64,000 nucleotides of DNA from Flavobacteriaceae bacterium (lineage in GTDB: Bacteria > Bacteroidota > Bacteroidia > Flavobacteriales > Flavobacteriaceae), in assembly GCA_013043685.1 (NCBI GenBank), contig JABDNT010000016.1, forward strand, positions 121,333 to 185,332, in the 5' to 3' direction. Made by a program: the position numbers and the translations under genes. Positions 1-8,798 of the stretch are shown here, piece by piece (within the stretch, counting starts at the first letter, position 1; the number at the start of each line of letters is the position of its first letter). The notes under the pieces were generated by a model, which did not search any database, was not told the DNA's origin, and worked only from the letters and a program-made list of their open reading frames with translations.

Positions 1-123
1 ATGGTTTCTATGGGTCTCAGCGATGAAGAAATTGCTGATGTACTCAATTACGTTATGAATTCATGGGGCAATACCCAGTTGAAAATGGTAACCGCTTCGG
101 AAGTTGGAGAGATACAGAAATAG
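1..123 (+). CDS. C-terminal end of a probable c-type cytochrome (partial)
   Basis: An open frame runs from the window edge to a TAG at 121-123. It encodes about 40 residues, including LSDEEIADVLNYV followed by NSWGN. That pattern is typical of the last helix of class I cytochrome c domains, including those fused to copper nitrite reductases and other periplasmic oxidoreductases. The haem CXXCH motif would lie upstream, outside the window, so neither the full gene nor its true start can be judged. The ATG at position 1 is probably internal. Assignment rests only on this terminal helix. Confidence 0.55.
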   Translation: MVSMGLSDEEIADVLNYVMNSWGNTQLKMVTASEVGEIQK

Positions 124-174
124 ATGCCTGGTCGAAATAAAACAAAGATCATGTAATCTAACTAACATTATTCC

Positions 175-182
175 TACTTTTG
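175..182 (+). promoter_or_regulatory. Putative -7 box for udk-divIC-mutA-mutB
   Basis: TACTTTTG matches the Bacteroidota -7 consensus TAnnTTTG and ends 16 nt before the udk ATG. No clear -33 TTTG is visible. It would drive the four-gene operon. Confidence 0.5.
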
Positions 183-198
183 TACAAACCAATAATAT

Positions 199-810
199 AT
201 GCTCACAATTGGAATCGCCGGTGGTACCGGCAGCGGTAAAACCACCGTGGTTCAGCAAATAATAGAACAATTACCCGAAGGTGAGGTCTGTCTTATTTCA
301 CAGGATTCATATTATAAAGATACCAGTCACCTATCGTTTAGCGAACGGGAGTCTATAAATTTTGATCACCCTAAGGCTATTGACTTCGACCTTCTTTCCA
401 GACATTTACAGGAATTGAAGAAAGGTATTTCATTCGAGCAGCCAGTCTATTCTTTTGTAGATCATAATCGAACTTCAGAAACAATAACCACTCACCCTAA
501 AAAAGTAGTGATCGTGGAAGGTATCTTAATTCTCACTCACCCCGAAATAAGAGATCTATTCGATATTAAAGTATATGTGCATGCCGATAGCGATGAAAGG
601 CTGATCCGCAGGCTTAAAAGAGATATCATAGAACGCGGGCGTGATCTGGACGAAGTCCTCACACGGTATCAGTCGACCCTGAAACCGATGCATCAGGAGT
701 TTATTGAACCTACCAAAGAATATGCCGATATTATAGTCCCTACGAATCGATTCAATAGAGTGGCAGTGGAACTGATTCGGAATATTATCAATCAGAAATT
801 AGGTGATTAA
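199..810 (+). CDS. udk: Uridine kinase
   Basis: Phosphorylates uridine and cytidine to UMP and CMP in the cytoplasmic pyrimidine salvage pathway. The 203-residue protein has the usual family length. A P-loop GGTGSGKTT lies at residues 8-16, followed by DSYYKD (36-41) and NFDHPKAID (54-62), the nucleoside-binding elements of the uridine kinase/phosphoribulokinase family. An arginine-rich lid segment lies around residues 135-155. The ATG at 199 sits next to the P-loop strand as expected. The stop codon shares one base with the start of the downstream divIC-like gene, so the two are probably co-transcribed and translationally coupled. Confidence 0.93.
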   Translation: MLTIGIAGGTGSGKTTVVQQIIEQLPEGEVCLISQDSYYKDTSHLSFSERESINFDHPKAIDFDLLSRHLQELKKGISFEQPVYSFVDHNRTSETITTHPKKVVIVEGILILTHPEIRDLFDIKVYVHADSDERLIRRLKRDIIERGRDLDEVLTRYQSTLKPMHQEFIEPTKEYADIIVPTNRFNRVAVELIRNIINQKLGD

Positions 811-1148
811 TGGGGAAGTTTTCAGAAATAAAAAAGAAAAAATGGTTTATCATAGTGAGCAGCACTTATGTGCTCATATTGATCTTTTTTATTGTATGGA
901 TGATCTTTTTCGACACAAATTCCTATTTCATACACCGTGAATTGGATCAGGATATCAAAGGGCTGGAAGAGAATAAGGAATTTTATAAGGAAGAGATAGT
1001 AAAGGATAAGGCCTTTATAGAAAAAATGAAGGATAGTGGTGAAATGGAAAAATTTGCACGTGAAAAATACTACCTGAAAAAAGATAATGAAGATATATAC
1101 ATCATTGAACACGAAGATAGCCTGAAAAATAAGACAAACGATGAGTAA
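810..1148 (+). CDS. FtsB/DivIC-family septum formation initiator
   Basis: A small bitopic membrane protein of 112 residues, with a short basic cytoplasmic N-terminus, one transmembrane segment at about residues 14-34 and a charged coiled-coil region from about 44 to 80. This is the architecture of FtsB/DivIC, which in other bacteria bridges FtsL and FtsQ in the divisome. The segment MEKFAREKYYLKKDNEDIYII is a typical family ending. It overlaps udk by 1 nt and the mutA start by 8 nt, so it is embedded in an operon. Division function is inferred from the family; sequence identity between distant members is low. Confidence 0.85.
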   Translation: MGKFSEIKKKKWFIIVSSTYVLILIFFIVWMIFFDTNSYFIHRELDQDIKGLEENKEFYKEEIVKDKAFIEKMKDSGEMEKFAREKYYLKKDNEDIYIIEHEDSLKNKTNDE

Positions 1149-2511
1149 ATTATTCGAAGAATTTGAAGGCGTTTCTGCCAAAGCGTGGAAACAAAAAATT
1201 CACTTGGACCTGAAAGGGGCCGATTATAATGACACCCTGATTTGGCAATCTCCCGAAGGCATCCATGTAAAACCCTTTTATCACCCGGATGATTTCGAGG
1301 GTCGTTTTGATGACATTCCCGGTCACCCAAAAAAATGGGAAGTAGTCCAGGACGTCTTTATCGATGATGAGAACACGGCAAATTCATTGGCAAAGGACGC
1401 CCTGAATCGCGGAGCTGAGGCGATCTTTTTCACGGCGGATAAAGTATTCGATCGCAAAAAGGTGTTTAAAGGTATTGACTTCAGTAAAGGAACTATTTAT
1501 TTCGACCTGAGATTTCTGAACAAAGAATTCCATAATGAACTTATGACTTTTTTGACAGAAAAAAAGGCCTGTGTTTTCTATAATATCGACCTGATTGGCA
1601 ACCTGGCCAGAACCGGAAATTGGTATACGAATTTAAAGGAAGATCATATTGTTCTCGATCAACTGGTCGAAAAGTTTCCATCTGAAGCATTGCTTAGCGT
1701 TGATGCCGCCTTGTACCAAAATGCAGGCGCCAATATTGTGCAACAACTGGCATACGCGATTGCTCACGCCAATGAATATTTAAATCATTTTCAGGATAAA
1801 AAAGATCTGTTGATCAATTTCAAAACGGCAGCAGGGAACAACTATTTCTTTGAAATTGCGAAACTAAGAGCGTTGCGAAAGTTGTATTCGGTGTTAGGCC
1901 ATGAATATGAAATGAATCCGGTATGTAATATTCTGTCAACTCCGTCAAGGAGAAATAAAACTATTTACGATTACAATGTAAACATGCTGCGCAGCACTAC
2001 AGAATGTATGAGTGCGATCCTGGGTGGGGCAAATGCAATTAGTAATCTAAGTTACGATACCATTTATCAAAAAAGCAATGAGTTTGGAGAGCGTATTTCA
2101 CGAAATCAGTTACTTATTCTGAAGTCTGAGAGCTATTTCGATGCTGTTTCTAATCCTGCAGACGGAACCTATTATATAGAATCCTTAACAGCGCAGTTAG
2201 CTGAATCGGCGCTGAAGCTGTTTAAAGAAATTGAAGCAGGTGGTGGATTCCTGAAATTGTTGAAAGAAGGGACCATACAACGGAAGATCAAGGAAAGTGC
2301 CCGGAAAGAACAGCAATTATTCGATGATGGCGAACTGGTACTTCTTGGAACGAATAAGCACCCGAATCCTGCTGATCTTATGAAGGAGACTTTAGAGTTG
2401 TATCCTTTTGTTAAAATGAAACCGCGAAAAACCTTGATAGAGCCTGTTATAGAAAAGCGGTTAGCCGATTCGATCGAAAAAGAACGACTCGAAAATGAAA
2501 ATCAGATTTAG
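1141..2511 (+). CDS. mutA: Methylmalonyl-CoA mutase small subunit
   Basis: Partner of MutB in the reversible conversion of methylmalonyl-CoA and succinyl-CoA. The 456-residue protein is related to the TIM-barrel substrate domain of the large subunit but lacks a usable C-terminal cobalamin domain, as expected for the non-catalytic chain. It is somewhat shorter than many small subunits. The segment RSTTECMSAILGGANAI aligns with the large-subunit region around residues 340-355. The ATG at 1141 overlaps the end of the divIC-like gene by 8 nt, and the stop codon directly abuts the mutB start at 2512, which supports equimolar co-translation. Confidence 0.92.
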   Translation: MSKLFEEFEGVSAKAWKQKIHLDLKGADYNDTLIWQSPEGIHVKPFYHPDDFEGRFDDIPGHPKKWEVVQDVFIDDENTANSLAKDALNRGAEAIFFTADKVFDRKKVFKGIDFSKGTIYFDLRFLNKEFHNELMTFLTEKKACVFYNIDLIGNLARTGNWYTNLKEDHIVLDQLVEKFPSEALLSVDAALYQNAGANIVQQLAYAIAHANEYLNHFQDKKDLLINFKTAAGNNYFFEIAKLRALRKLYSVLGHEYEMNPVCNILSTPSRRNKTIYDYNVNMLRSTTECMSAILGGANAISNLSYDTIYQKSNEFGERISRNQLLILKSESYFDAVSNPADGTYYIESLTAQLAESALKLFKEIEAGGGFLKLLKEGTIQRKIKESARKEQQLFDDGELVLLGTNKHPNPADLMKETLELYPFVKMKPRKTLIEPVIEKRLADSIEKERLENENQI

Positions 2512-4644
2512 ATGGACAGAAAAAATTTGGAACACATCACTTTGGATACTATTCCGAATATAAGACGCGAGAATGAGAACGAATTGTTCAATACTGCCGA
2601 AGATATTCGTGTGCAGAAATATTACGATGCCAGGGTGCTAAGCGAAATTGAACATCTTGACTTTGTAGCTGGAATCGCTCCAAATCTTAGAGGTCCCTAT
2701 TCAACGATGTATGTAAGAAGGCCCTGGACGATTCGTCAGTATGCTGGATTTTCAACTGCTGAAGACAGTAATGCCTTTTATAGAAGAAATCTTGCTGCCG
2801 GGCAAAAAGGTTTGTCGGTTGCATTCGACCTCGCTACCCATCGCGGATATGACAGCGATCACGAACGAGTGGTGGGAGATGTTGGTAAAGCAGGTGTTGC
2901 CATAGACAGCGTGGAAGACATGAAGATCTTATTCGATCAGATTCCTTTGGATAAAATGAGTGTGTCTATGACGATGAATGGGGCAGTGTTACCAATTATG
3001 GCATTCTATATCATTGCCGCCGAAGAACAAGGGGTTTCACCGGCAGCGTTGGCAGGAACTATTCAAAATGACATCCTTAAAGAATTTATGGTGCGGAACA
3101 CCTATATCTATCCACCCGCACCCTCCATGAAGATCATTAGTGATATTTTTGAATACACTTCGGAAAAGATGCCGAAATTCAATTCGATCTCTATCTCCGG
3201 ATATCATATGCAGGAAGCAGGTGCCACCTGCGATATAGAGTTGGCCTATACATTAGCTGATGGATTGGAATACATCAGGACAGGGATAGCAGCAGGTATG
3301 GACATCGATAGCTTCGCCCCTCGCCTTTCATTCTTCTGGGCCATAGGGATGAATCATTTTATGGAGATCGCTAAAATGAGAGCAGCCCGGATGCTCTGGG
3401 CCAAACTGGTGAAACAATTCGATCCTAAGAATCCAAAGTCACTTTCATTGCGAACACATTGCCAGACCAGTGGATGGAGTCTTACCGAACAGGATCCGTT
3501 CAATAATATAGCGCGAACGTGTATTGAGGCAGCTGCTGCCGCTTTCGGGGGAACCCAGTCACTTCATACCAATGCACTCGATGAGGCGATTGCTCTGCCT
3601 ACCGATTTCTCTGCCAGAATCGCCCGAAATACACAAATCTACCTTCAGGAGGAGACCCATATCACGAAAACCGTTGATCCCTGGGCAGGCAGTTACTATG
3701 TGGAAAGCCTAACCAGGGAAATTGCCGAAAAAGCATGGTCCCTTATCCAGGAAGTGGAAGAATTAGGTGGAATGACCAAAGCAATCGAAGCTGGAATTCC
3801 GAAACTGCGTATCGAAGAGGCTGCCGCAAGGAAACAGGCGCGAATCGATAGTGGTCAGGATGTGATCGTTGGGGTGAATAAATACCGACTCGAAAAAGAA
3901 GATCCCCTTCATATACTCGATGTAGACAATCAGAAAGTGAGAACCGGACAGATCGAACGACTGGAACGAATAAGGGCCAAACGAAATACTGAGGAGGTGA
4001 ATGCAGCGCTCACAAAATTAACCCAATGTGCTAAAACGGGTGAAGGAAATTTATTAGCTTTAGCTTTAGATGCAGCTCGCGCACGAGCCACCTTAGGTGA
4101 AATATCAGATGCGCTGGAAAAAGAATTCGGGCGTTATAAAGCACAAATCAGATCCTTTAGTGGTGTATACAGTAAAGAAATGAAGAAAGACCCATCTTTT
4201 GAAAAAGCCCGCGAAATGGCCGACCAATTCGCAGAGCTGGAAGGTCGACGACCCAGAATCATGATCGCTAAAATGGGCCAGGATGGCCATGACCGCGGAG
4301 CCAAAGTTGTTGCCACAGGATACGCTGATGTTGGATTCGACGTGGACATAGGACCGTTATTCCAAACTCCGGCCGAAGCCGCTAAGCAGGCGATGGAGAA
4401 TGATGTACATATTTTAGGGGTTTCTTCCCTGGCTGCCGGACATAAAACCCTGGTGCCCCAGGTGATCGACGAACTCAAGAAACAGGGACGTGAGGACATC
4501 ATGGTGATTGTGGGAGGGGTGATCCCTGCACAGGATTATCAGTTCTTATTCGATGCTGGAGCCGTAGCCGTCTATGGTCCCGGGACAAAGATCAGCCAGG
4601 CGGCTATTGAAATGCTTGAAATCCTAATCGATTCTGTAGCGTAA
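2512..4644 (+). CDS. mutB: Methylmalonyl-CoA mutase large (catalytic) subunit
   Basis: Adenosylcobalamin-dependent mutase of the propionate/succinate pathway. At 710 residues it has the normal length. The N-terminal TIM barrel contains [20 protein letters not shown] and [13 protein letters not shown]. The C-terminal cobalamin domain carries the DxHxxG signature as D591-G-H593-D-R-G596, followed by [12 protein letters not shown] and [11 protein letters not shown], which hold the nucleotide tail. No meaB chaperone or epimerase gene is present nearby. It is the last gene of the udk operon and is followed 3 nt later by a strong terminator. Confidence 0.97.
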   Translation: MDRKNLEHITLDTIPNIRRENENELFNTAEDIRVQKYYDARVLSEIEHLDFVAGIAPNLRGPYSTMYVRRPWTIRQYAGFSTAEDSNAFYRRNLAAGQKGLSVAFDLATHRGYDSDHERVVGDVGKAGVAIDSVEDMKILFDQIPLDKMSVSMTMNGAVLPIMAFYIIAAEEQGVSPAALAGTIQNDILKEFMVRNTYIYPPAPSMKIISDIFEYTSEKMPKFNSISISGYHMQEAGATCDIELAYTLADGLEYIRTGIAAGMDIDSFAPRLSFFWAIGMNHFMEIAKMRAARMLWAKLVKQFDPKNPKSLSLRTHCQTSGWSLTEQDPFNNIARTCIEAAAAAFGGTQSLHTNALDEAIALPTDFSARIARNTQIYLQEETHITKTVDPWAGSYYVESLTREIAEKAWSLIQEVEELGGMTKAIEAGIPKLRIEEAAARKQARIDSGQDVIVGVNKYRLEKEDPLHILDVDNQKVRTGQIERLERIRAKRNTEEVNAALTKLTQCAKTGEGNLLALALDAARARATLGEISDALEKEFGRYKAQIRSFSGVYSKEMKKDPSFEKAREMADQFAELEGRRPRIMIAKMGQDGHDRGAKVVATGYADVGFDVDIGPLFQTPAEAAKQAMENDVHILGVSSLAAGHKTLVPQVIDELKKQGREDIMVIVGGVIPAQDYQFLFDAGAVAVYGPGTKISQAAIEMLEILIDSVA

Positions 4645-4647
4645 AAT

Positions 4648-4675
4648 AAAAAAGCCGTCTTGCGACGGCTTTTTT
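4648..4675 (+). terminator. Rho-independent terminator after mutB
   Basis: Perfect 12-bp inverted repeat: AAAAAAGCCGTC, a TTGC loop, then GACGGCTTTTTT. The A and T runs make it symmetric, so it could also stop transcripts arriving from the right. Confidence 0.92.
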
Positions 4676-4690
4676 GACAATTATAGCTGG

Positions 4691-4872
4691 TTAATTTTTT
4701 AAACTTGTGTTCTTAACTTCAAGCATATTTTTGAAATCTCCGGCATTAACCACTGTCCATTGAGATAAGGGTTTAAAGTATTTCTTAATCGCCTTGCTCA
4801 CATCTTCCACGGTTAATTGCTTGACTTTTTCTTCGATGCCTTTCTGGAAGCTCATATCCCGTTTTAAGCATT
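4691..4872 (-). pseudogene. C-terminal remnant of an M16-family zinc peptidase
   Basis: The 306-base gap between mutB and the SDR gene is mostly filled by a decayed coding remnant. On the minus strand, a frame ending at TAA (4693-4691) encodes about 60 residues, including KQLTVEDVSKAIKKYF and QWTVVNAGDF. This is the usual C-terminal end of insulinase/pitrilysin-like (M16) proteins: a helix followed by a final strand with V-x-A-G-D. An in-frame TAA lies at about 4881-4883, a few codons 5' of the recognisable part, and the rest of the roughly 400-residue protein is absent. The only in-frame ATG (4855) would give a 54-residue peptide without the HxxEH catalytic domain. Confidence 0.72.
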
Positions 4873-4889
4873 GTGTCGTTTACAAATCT

Positions 4890-4905
4890 ATTATGCAAGC
4901 ATAAT
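4890..4905. promoter_or_regulatory. Operator-like dyad upstream of the SDR gene
   Basis: ATTATGC-AA-GCATAAT is a perfect 7-bp inverted repeat with a 2-nt centre. It lies about 20 bp upstream of the putative -7 box at 4924. Size and position would suit a dimeric regulator. The regulator is unknown. Confidence 0.35.
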
Positions 4906-4923
4906 ATTCTGGTGGAGATTCGT

Positions 4924-4931
4924 TACTTTTA
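4924..4931 (+). promoter_or_regulatory. Putative -7 box for the SDR gene
   Basis: TACTTTTA resembles TAnnTTTG with a changed last base, 19 nt upstream of the ATG at 4951. Confidence 0.4.
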
Positions 4932-4950
4932 CATTTCTAAAAAATTCTGA

Positions 4951-5832
4951 ATGGACTTAAAAGCAAAAATGCTTCGCGACGACGCATTAAAAGGGAAAAC
5001 TATCGTTGTTACTGGCGGTGGCAGCGGATTGGGAAAATCCATGACTACCTACTTCCTTGAATTGGGTGCCAATGTGGTGATCACTTCCAGGAATATGGAA
5101 AAACTACAAACGGTTAAAACGGAACTTGAAGCACAAACCGGAGGAAACGTATTACCCGTGCAATGTGATGTTCGTCATTACGACCAGGTGGAGGCAATGG
5201 TGGAAGCCTCGATTAAAGAATTCGGATCTGTGGATGTTTTACTAAATAACGCAGCCGGGAATTTCATCTCACCTACAGAAAGACTCTCGGCCAATGCTTT
5301 TGACACCATCATAGATATCGTTCTGAAAGGAACTAAGAACTGTACGCTGGCCTTTGGAAAACGCTGGATTGCTGAAAAAGAAACCAACAAAGTTGTACTA
5401 AATATTGTAACCACATATGCCTGGACAGGTTCTGCTTATGTAGTACCCAGTGCTACGGCAAAAGCTGGGGTGCTTGCCATGACTCGCTCATTGGCAGTGG
5501 AATGGGCGAAATACGGAATGCGTTTCAATGCCATTGCTCCCGGCCCCTTCCCCACCAAAGGTGCGTGGGATAGACTTTTACCCGGTGACCTGAAAGAGAA
5601 GTTCGATCTTGCCAAAAAAGTTCCCCTTAAGCGTGTAGGGGAACACCAGGAATTGGCAAACCTGGCGGCTTACCTTGTTTCCGATTTCTCCGCTTACCTG
5701 AATGGAGAAGTAATTACTATAGATGGAGGAGAATGGTTAAAGGGCGCAGGGCAAATGAATCTTTTGGAAGAAGTTCCCGAACAAATGTGGGATATGCTGG
5801 AGGCAATGATCCGAGCTAAGAAGAATAAATAA
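4951..5832 (+). CDS. 2,4-dienoyl-CoA reductase-like short-chain dehydrogenase
   Basis: Probably an NADPH-dependent reductase that removes pre-existing double bonds during beta-oxidation of unsaturated fatty acyl-CoAs. The 293-residue protein starts with a Rossmann motif TGGGSGLGK (21-29) and has NNAAGNF at 99-105. The usual SDR YxxxK is not present. Instead Y156 (in TYAWTG) and K171 (in PSATAKAG) are 15 residues apart, the arrangement of Tyr and Lys in mitochondrial DECR1, and GMRFNAIAPGP follows. This makes the DECR subfamily more likely than a generic 3-ketoacyl reductase. It is monocistronic and converges with the next gene, leaving only 3 nt between stop codons. Confidence 0.8.
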   Translation: MDLKAKMLRDDALKGKTIVVTGGGSGLGKSMTTYFLELGANVVITSRNMEKLQTVKTELEAQTGGNVLPVQCDVRHYDQVEAMVEASIKEFGSVDVLLNNAAGNFISPTERLSANAFDTIIDIVLKGTKNCTLAFGKRWIAEKETNKVVLNIVTTYAWTGSAYVVPSATAKAGVLAMTRSLAVEWAKYGMRFNAIAPGPFPTKGAWDRLLPGDLKEKFDLAKKVPLKRVGEHQELANLAAYLVSDFSAYLNGEVITIDGGEWLKGAGQMNLLEEVPEQMWDMLEAMIRAKKNK

Positions 5833-5835
5833 ATA

Positions 5836-6990
5836 TCACTGCAGATAACTTGTCGCCTGCAGATGTTCATCCATCTCCCTGTCGTAAAGGTATACAAATA
5901 ACACCGCCATCATATCCCGGAACTCATCGGAAGGGTTATTAGTGAGCAATTGCAATTCGTATTCATGATCCGCATAGATTTGCAAACCTTCTGAACTAGA
6001 ATAAGTAGGCACATTCTTCAGTCCGATCTTCTCATCGTAATTCTCACAATTGATAGTATACACCGGCTTATCCTCGGTTAGATCATAAAGGGTGAATTCC
6101 TGAGCATCCGGGTGCAGGTGAGCTGCCATAGCATGTATTTGGGTGTCATCCTTCAGTTGTAATTGGTAGGTAACATCGAATTTATACAAATGTTCCCCTT
6201 TCGGAAGTACCCAGTGGGCCGCAAACCTCACGCCTTCAGCATTGGGAAACGAGTGATTTTTCAGGTCGAGAGGCAGGCAAAGGTTGGGATCATCGGAAGG
6301 TTCAGGATTGTCCGGATTCTCGCGATCGTAATCCAGTACAAGCACAAGAGCTTTTGGCATGAGTGGTTTTAAACGTGCATCTGCATTTTCTGTGGTGAAT
6401 TCTATCTGGTGCTTTACCTTAAAAAACGCGTCCTCAATATTATGGTTCAGGGTGCGCGAAGCAATAATGAAAGCATCGTTTCCCGCCATGGGAAATCCGA
6501 AGCCTTCAGGAAATTTTAATTCATTGATACCATTGGACAACGTTCCCAGCCTCGGGTACTGACTGTTAATTCGTTTTGGAAGTTTAAGGTTCTTGTAGTG
6601 AACCCCATTAAAGAAATCGATATTCGTATGGCACAGAAAATCATTGTTGTGCTCTGAGGTTCCTTCGCGGTATACTTCAGCCTTAAATCCGGTGATCCAT
6701 TTAAGGCTGTTTTTGTCAGGATTCAATTCAAGATTAAGGATTGCCTGTGGCCCATCCATGGATTGGTAGATATTGTCAACCAGCAGGTCGGGAGATTCAA
6801 GGGCTATACTATTATCATTGTACGAGATTTCCCAATCGTGGTCTATTATCCGGAAGCCGTGCAACAATCTGGTTTTGACTATCGCTTTGTGCCTGTTTGA
6901 AAGTTGTGAATACCATATTCCGGCGGAAATTACTCCCACAAGGACGAGTATTCCGAGGTATTTAAGTTTCAAGAATCGTTGCAGACGCAC
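5836..6990 (-). CDS. Membrane-anchored protein with a PHM-like copper monooxygenase pattern
   Basis: A 384-residue protein with an N-terminal hydrophobic segment (about 11-27), so probably anchored in or exported across the inner membrane. I do not recognise a named family with certainty. The histidine and methionine layout resembles peptidylglycine alpha-hydroxylating monooxygenase: H121 (in CHTN) and H183 (in LNHN) are 62 apart, compared with 64 for PHM H108/H172. H291 and H293 (in HLHPD) and M360/M361 (in DEFRDMM) match PHM H242/H244/M314. PHM H107 corresponds to C120. The start is GTG at 6990; an ATG 8 nt upstream is out of frame. It could instead be a non-catalytic relative. Confidence 0.5.
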   Translation of the reverse strand: MRLQRFLKLKYLGILVLVGVISAGIWYSQLSNRHKAIVKTRLLHGFRIIDHDWEISYNDNSIALESPDLLVDNIYQSMDGPQAILNLELNPDKNSLKWITGFKAEVYREGTSEHNNDFLCHTNIDFFNGVHYKNLKLPKRINSQYPRLGTLSNGINELKFPEGFGFPMAGNDAFIIASRTLNHNIEDAFFKVKHQIEFTTENADARLKPLMPKALVLVLDYDRENPDNPEPSDDPNLCLPLDLKNHSFPNAEGVRFAAHWVLPKGEHLYKFDVTYQLQLKDDTQIHAMAAHLHPDAQEFTLYDLTEDKPVYTINCENYDEKIGLKNVPTYSSSEGLQIYADHEYELQLLTNNPSDEFRDMMAVLFVYLYDREMDEHLQATSYLQ

Positions 6991-7097
6991 AGTTTCATTA
7001 GTTTATAGCTAATATACATAATTCAGTGTTGTTTCAATTTGTAAGAATTGTTCACTTTCTGTTAACAAAATTGATTTCTAATCCGCATAAATAATCG

Positions 7098-7105
7098 TAT
7101 TTTTA
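7098..7105 (+). promoter_or_regulatory. Putative -7 box for the parA operon
   Basis: TATTTTTA lies 22 nt before the parA ATG. A TTG at 7071-7073 is a possible -33 element, although the 24-nt spacing is longer than ideal. Confidence 0.35.
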
Positions 7106-7127
7106 GAGCTAAATCATAACAAACCTA

Positions 7128-7892
7128 ATGGGTAAAATAATTGCTATTGCAAACCAAAAAGGGGGTGTTGGAAAAACGACAACTTCGGTCAATCTCGCAG
7201 CCTCGCTTGGTGTTTTAGAAAAGAAAGTATTATTGATAGATGCCGATCCCCAGGCCAATGCGACCTCGGGGCTGGGTATTGATGTGGAAAATGTTCAGCA
7301 TGGTACATACCATTTGATTGAACATACCGTTTCTGCAAAAGATGCGATAGTTGAAACCTCATCTCCGAATTTAGACCTTATTCCTGCCCATATTGACCTG
7401 GTTGCCATTGAGATCGAGTTAGTAGATAAAGATAAGCGGGAATCCATGCTTAAGTCTGCTATTCAAGGTTTAAAGGATCACTACGATTATATTTTAATAG
7501 ATTGTGCGCCATCGCTCGGGTTATTAACACTGAATGCTCTTACGGCAGCCGATTCTGTTATTATTCCCATACAGTGTGAATATTTTGCCCTTGAAGGGCT
7601 TGGAAAACTGCTGAATACAGTAAAAAGTGTGCAGAAGATCCACAATCCCGATTTAGACATTGAAGGCCTGTTACTTACTATGTACGACTCCAGATTGCGA
7701 TTGTCGAATCAGGTGGTGGACGAGGTTAAAAAGCACTTTGATGAAATGGTGTTTAAAACAATCATTCAGCGGAATGTTCGTTTAAGTGAAGCGCCCAGCT
7801 TCGGAGAGAGCATAATTAGTTATGACGCAGGTAGTAAAGGTGCTAATAATTACTTAAGTTTGGCACAGGAATTAATTGAAAAATACGCGTAA
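7128..7892 (+). CDS. parA: Chromosome partitioning ATPase ParA
   Basis: Walker-type ATPase that works with ParB and parS in chromosome origin segregation. The 254-residue protein has the deviant Walker A KGGVGKTT (11-18), then DADPQANATSGLG, and Walker B ILIDCAPSLG around residues 120-130, all diagnostic of chromosomal Soj/ParA. It is followed 6 nt later by parB and heads a six-gene plus-strand block (parA, parB, DUF5683, dapB, lepB, WbqC). I saw no clear parS site (TGTTTCACGTGAAACA type) near it. Confidence 0.95.
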   Translation: MGKIIAIANQKGGVGKTTTSVNLAASLGVLEKKVLLIDADPQANATSGLGIDVENVQHGTYHLIEHTVSAKDAIVETSSPNLDLIPAHIDLVAIEIELVDKDKRESMLKSAIQGLKDHYDYILIDCAPSLGLLTLNALTAADSVIIPIQCEYFALEGLGKLLNTVKSVQKIHNPDLDIEGLLLTMYDSRLRLSNQVVDEVKKHFDEMVFKTIIQRNVRLSEAPSFGESIISYDAGSKGANNYLSLAQELIEKYA

Positions 7893-7898
7893 CGCACT

Positions 7899-8798
7899 AT
7901 GGCGAAAGCGACTAAAAAACAAGCCCTGGGACGTGGACTATCGGCATTGCTGAAAGACCCGGCCAATGATATTAAGTCTGCAGACGATAAGAACGCCGAT
8001 AAAGTAGTTGGTAACATCGTGGAACTCGACCTGGATACTATAGAAGTAAATCCTTTTCAGCCGCGAACCAGTTTTAATGAAGAATCACTTAGAGAACTGG
8101 CGTCCTCCATACGTGAACTTGGAGTGATTCAACCTATCACTGTAAGAAAACTCGGTTTTAATAAATATCAACTCGTAAGTGGGGAACGACGATATAGAGC
8201 GTCGAAGCTTATCGGCCTTAAAACCATCCCATCCTACATACGCATTGCCAATGACCAGGAATCGCTGGAAATGGCTTTGGTTGAAAACATCCAGCGACAG
8301 GACCTTGATCCTATCGAGATCGCGCTCTCATACCAGCGCTTAATTGAAGAAATACAGGTGACCCAGGAAGCTTTAAGTGAACGGGTGGGTAAAAACCGAT
8401 CTACTATTGCGAACTACCTAAGGTTACTGAAATTGGATCCTATTATCCAGACCGGTATGCGGGATGGATTTATTTCAATGGGGCACGGACGTGCACTGAT
8501 CAATGTAGAGGACCCCGACAAACAACTGGATATTTACGAGAAGATACTTACTAAAAAACTATCTGTTCGGGAAACCGAAGCCTTAGTGCGAGGTACAAAA
8601 TCTCCTGATAGTAAGCCCAAAACTGATTCCAAATCAATTCCTTCTTATGCGATGGAGGCGAAACAAGAACTCTCCGATTTATTGAACAGTAAAGTTCAGG
8701 TAAAAGTATCCGGCTCTGGGAAAGGCCAGTTTGTGGTTCCGTTTACCAGCAAGGATGAGTTTCTTCGAATTCTGAATCAGATAAAAGGTGAGAAGTAG
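7899..8798 (+). CDS. parB: Chromosome partitioning protein ParB
   Basis: CTP-dependent parS-binding clamp. The 299-residue protein has a basic N-terminus with GRGLSALL (11-18, the ParA-stimulating peptide), the CTP-binding box GERRYRA (95-101), ENIQRQDLDPIE (129-140) and a helix-turn-helix at about 154-178 (TQEALSERVGKNRSTIANYL). A C-terminal dimerisation segment follows a Ser/Lys-rich linker. Its end overlaps the GTG start of the DUF5683 gene by 11 nt. Confidence 0.95.
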   Translation: MAKATKKQALGRGLSALLKDPANDIKSADDKNADKVVGNIVELDLDTIEVNPFQPRTSFNEESLRELASSIRELGVIQPITVRKLGFNKYQLVSGERRYRASKLIGLKTIPSYIRIANDQESLEMALVENIQRQDLDPIEIALSYQRLIEEIQVTQEALSERVGKNRSTIANYLRLLKLDPIIQTGMRDGFISMGHGRALINVEDPDKQLDIYEKILTKKLSVRETEALVRGTKSPDSKPKTDSKSIPSYAMEAKQELSDLLNSKVQVKVSGSGKGQFVVPFTSKDEFLRILNQIKGEK

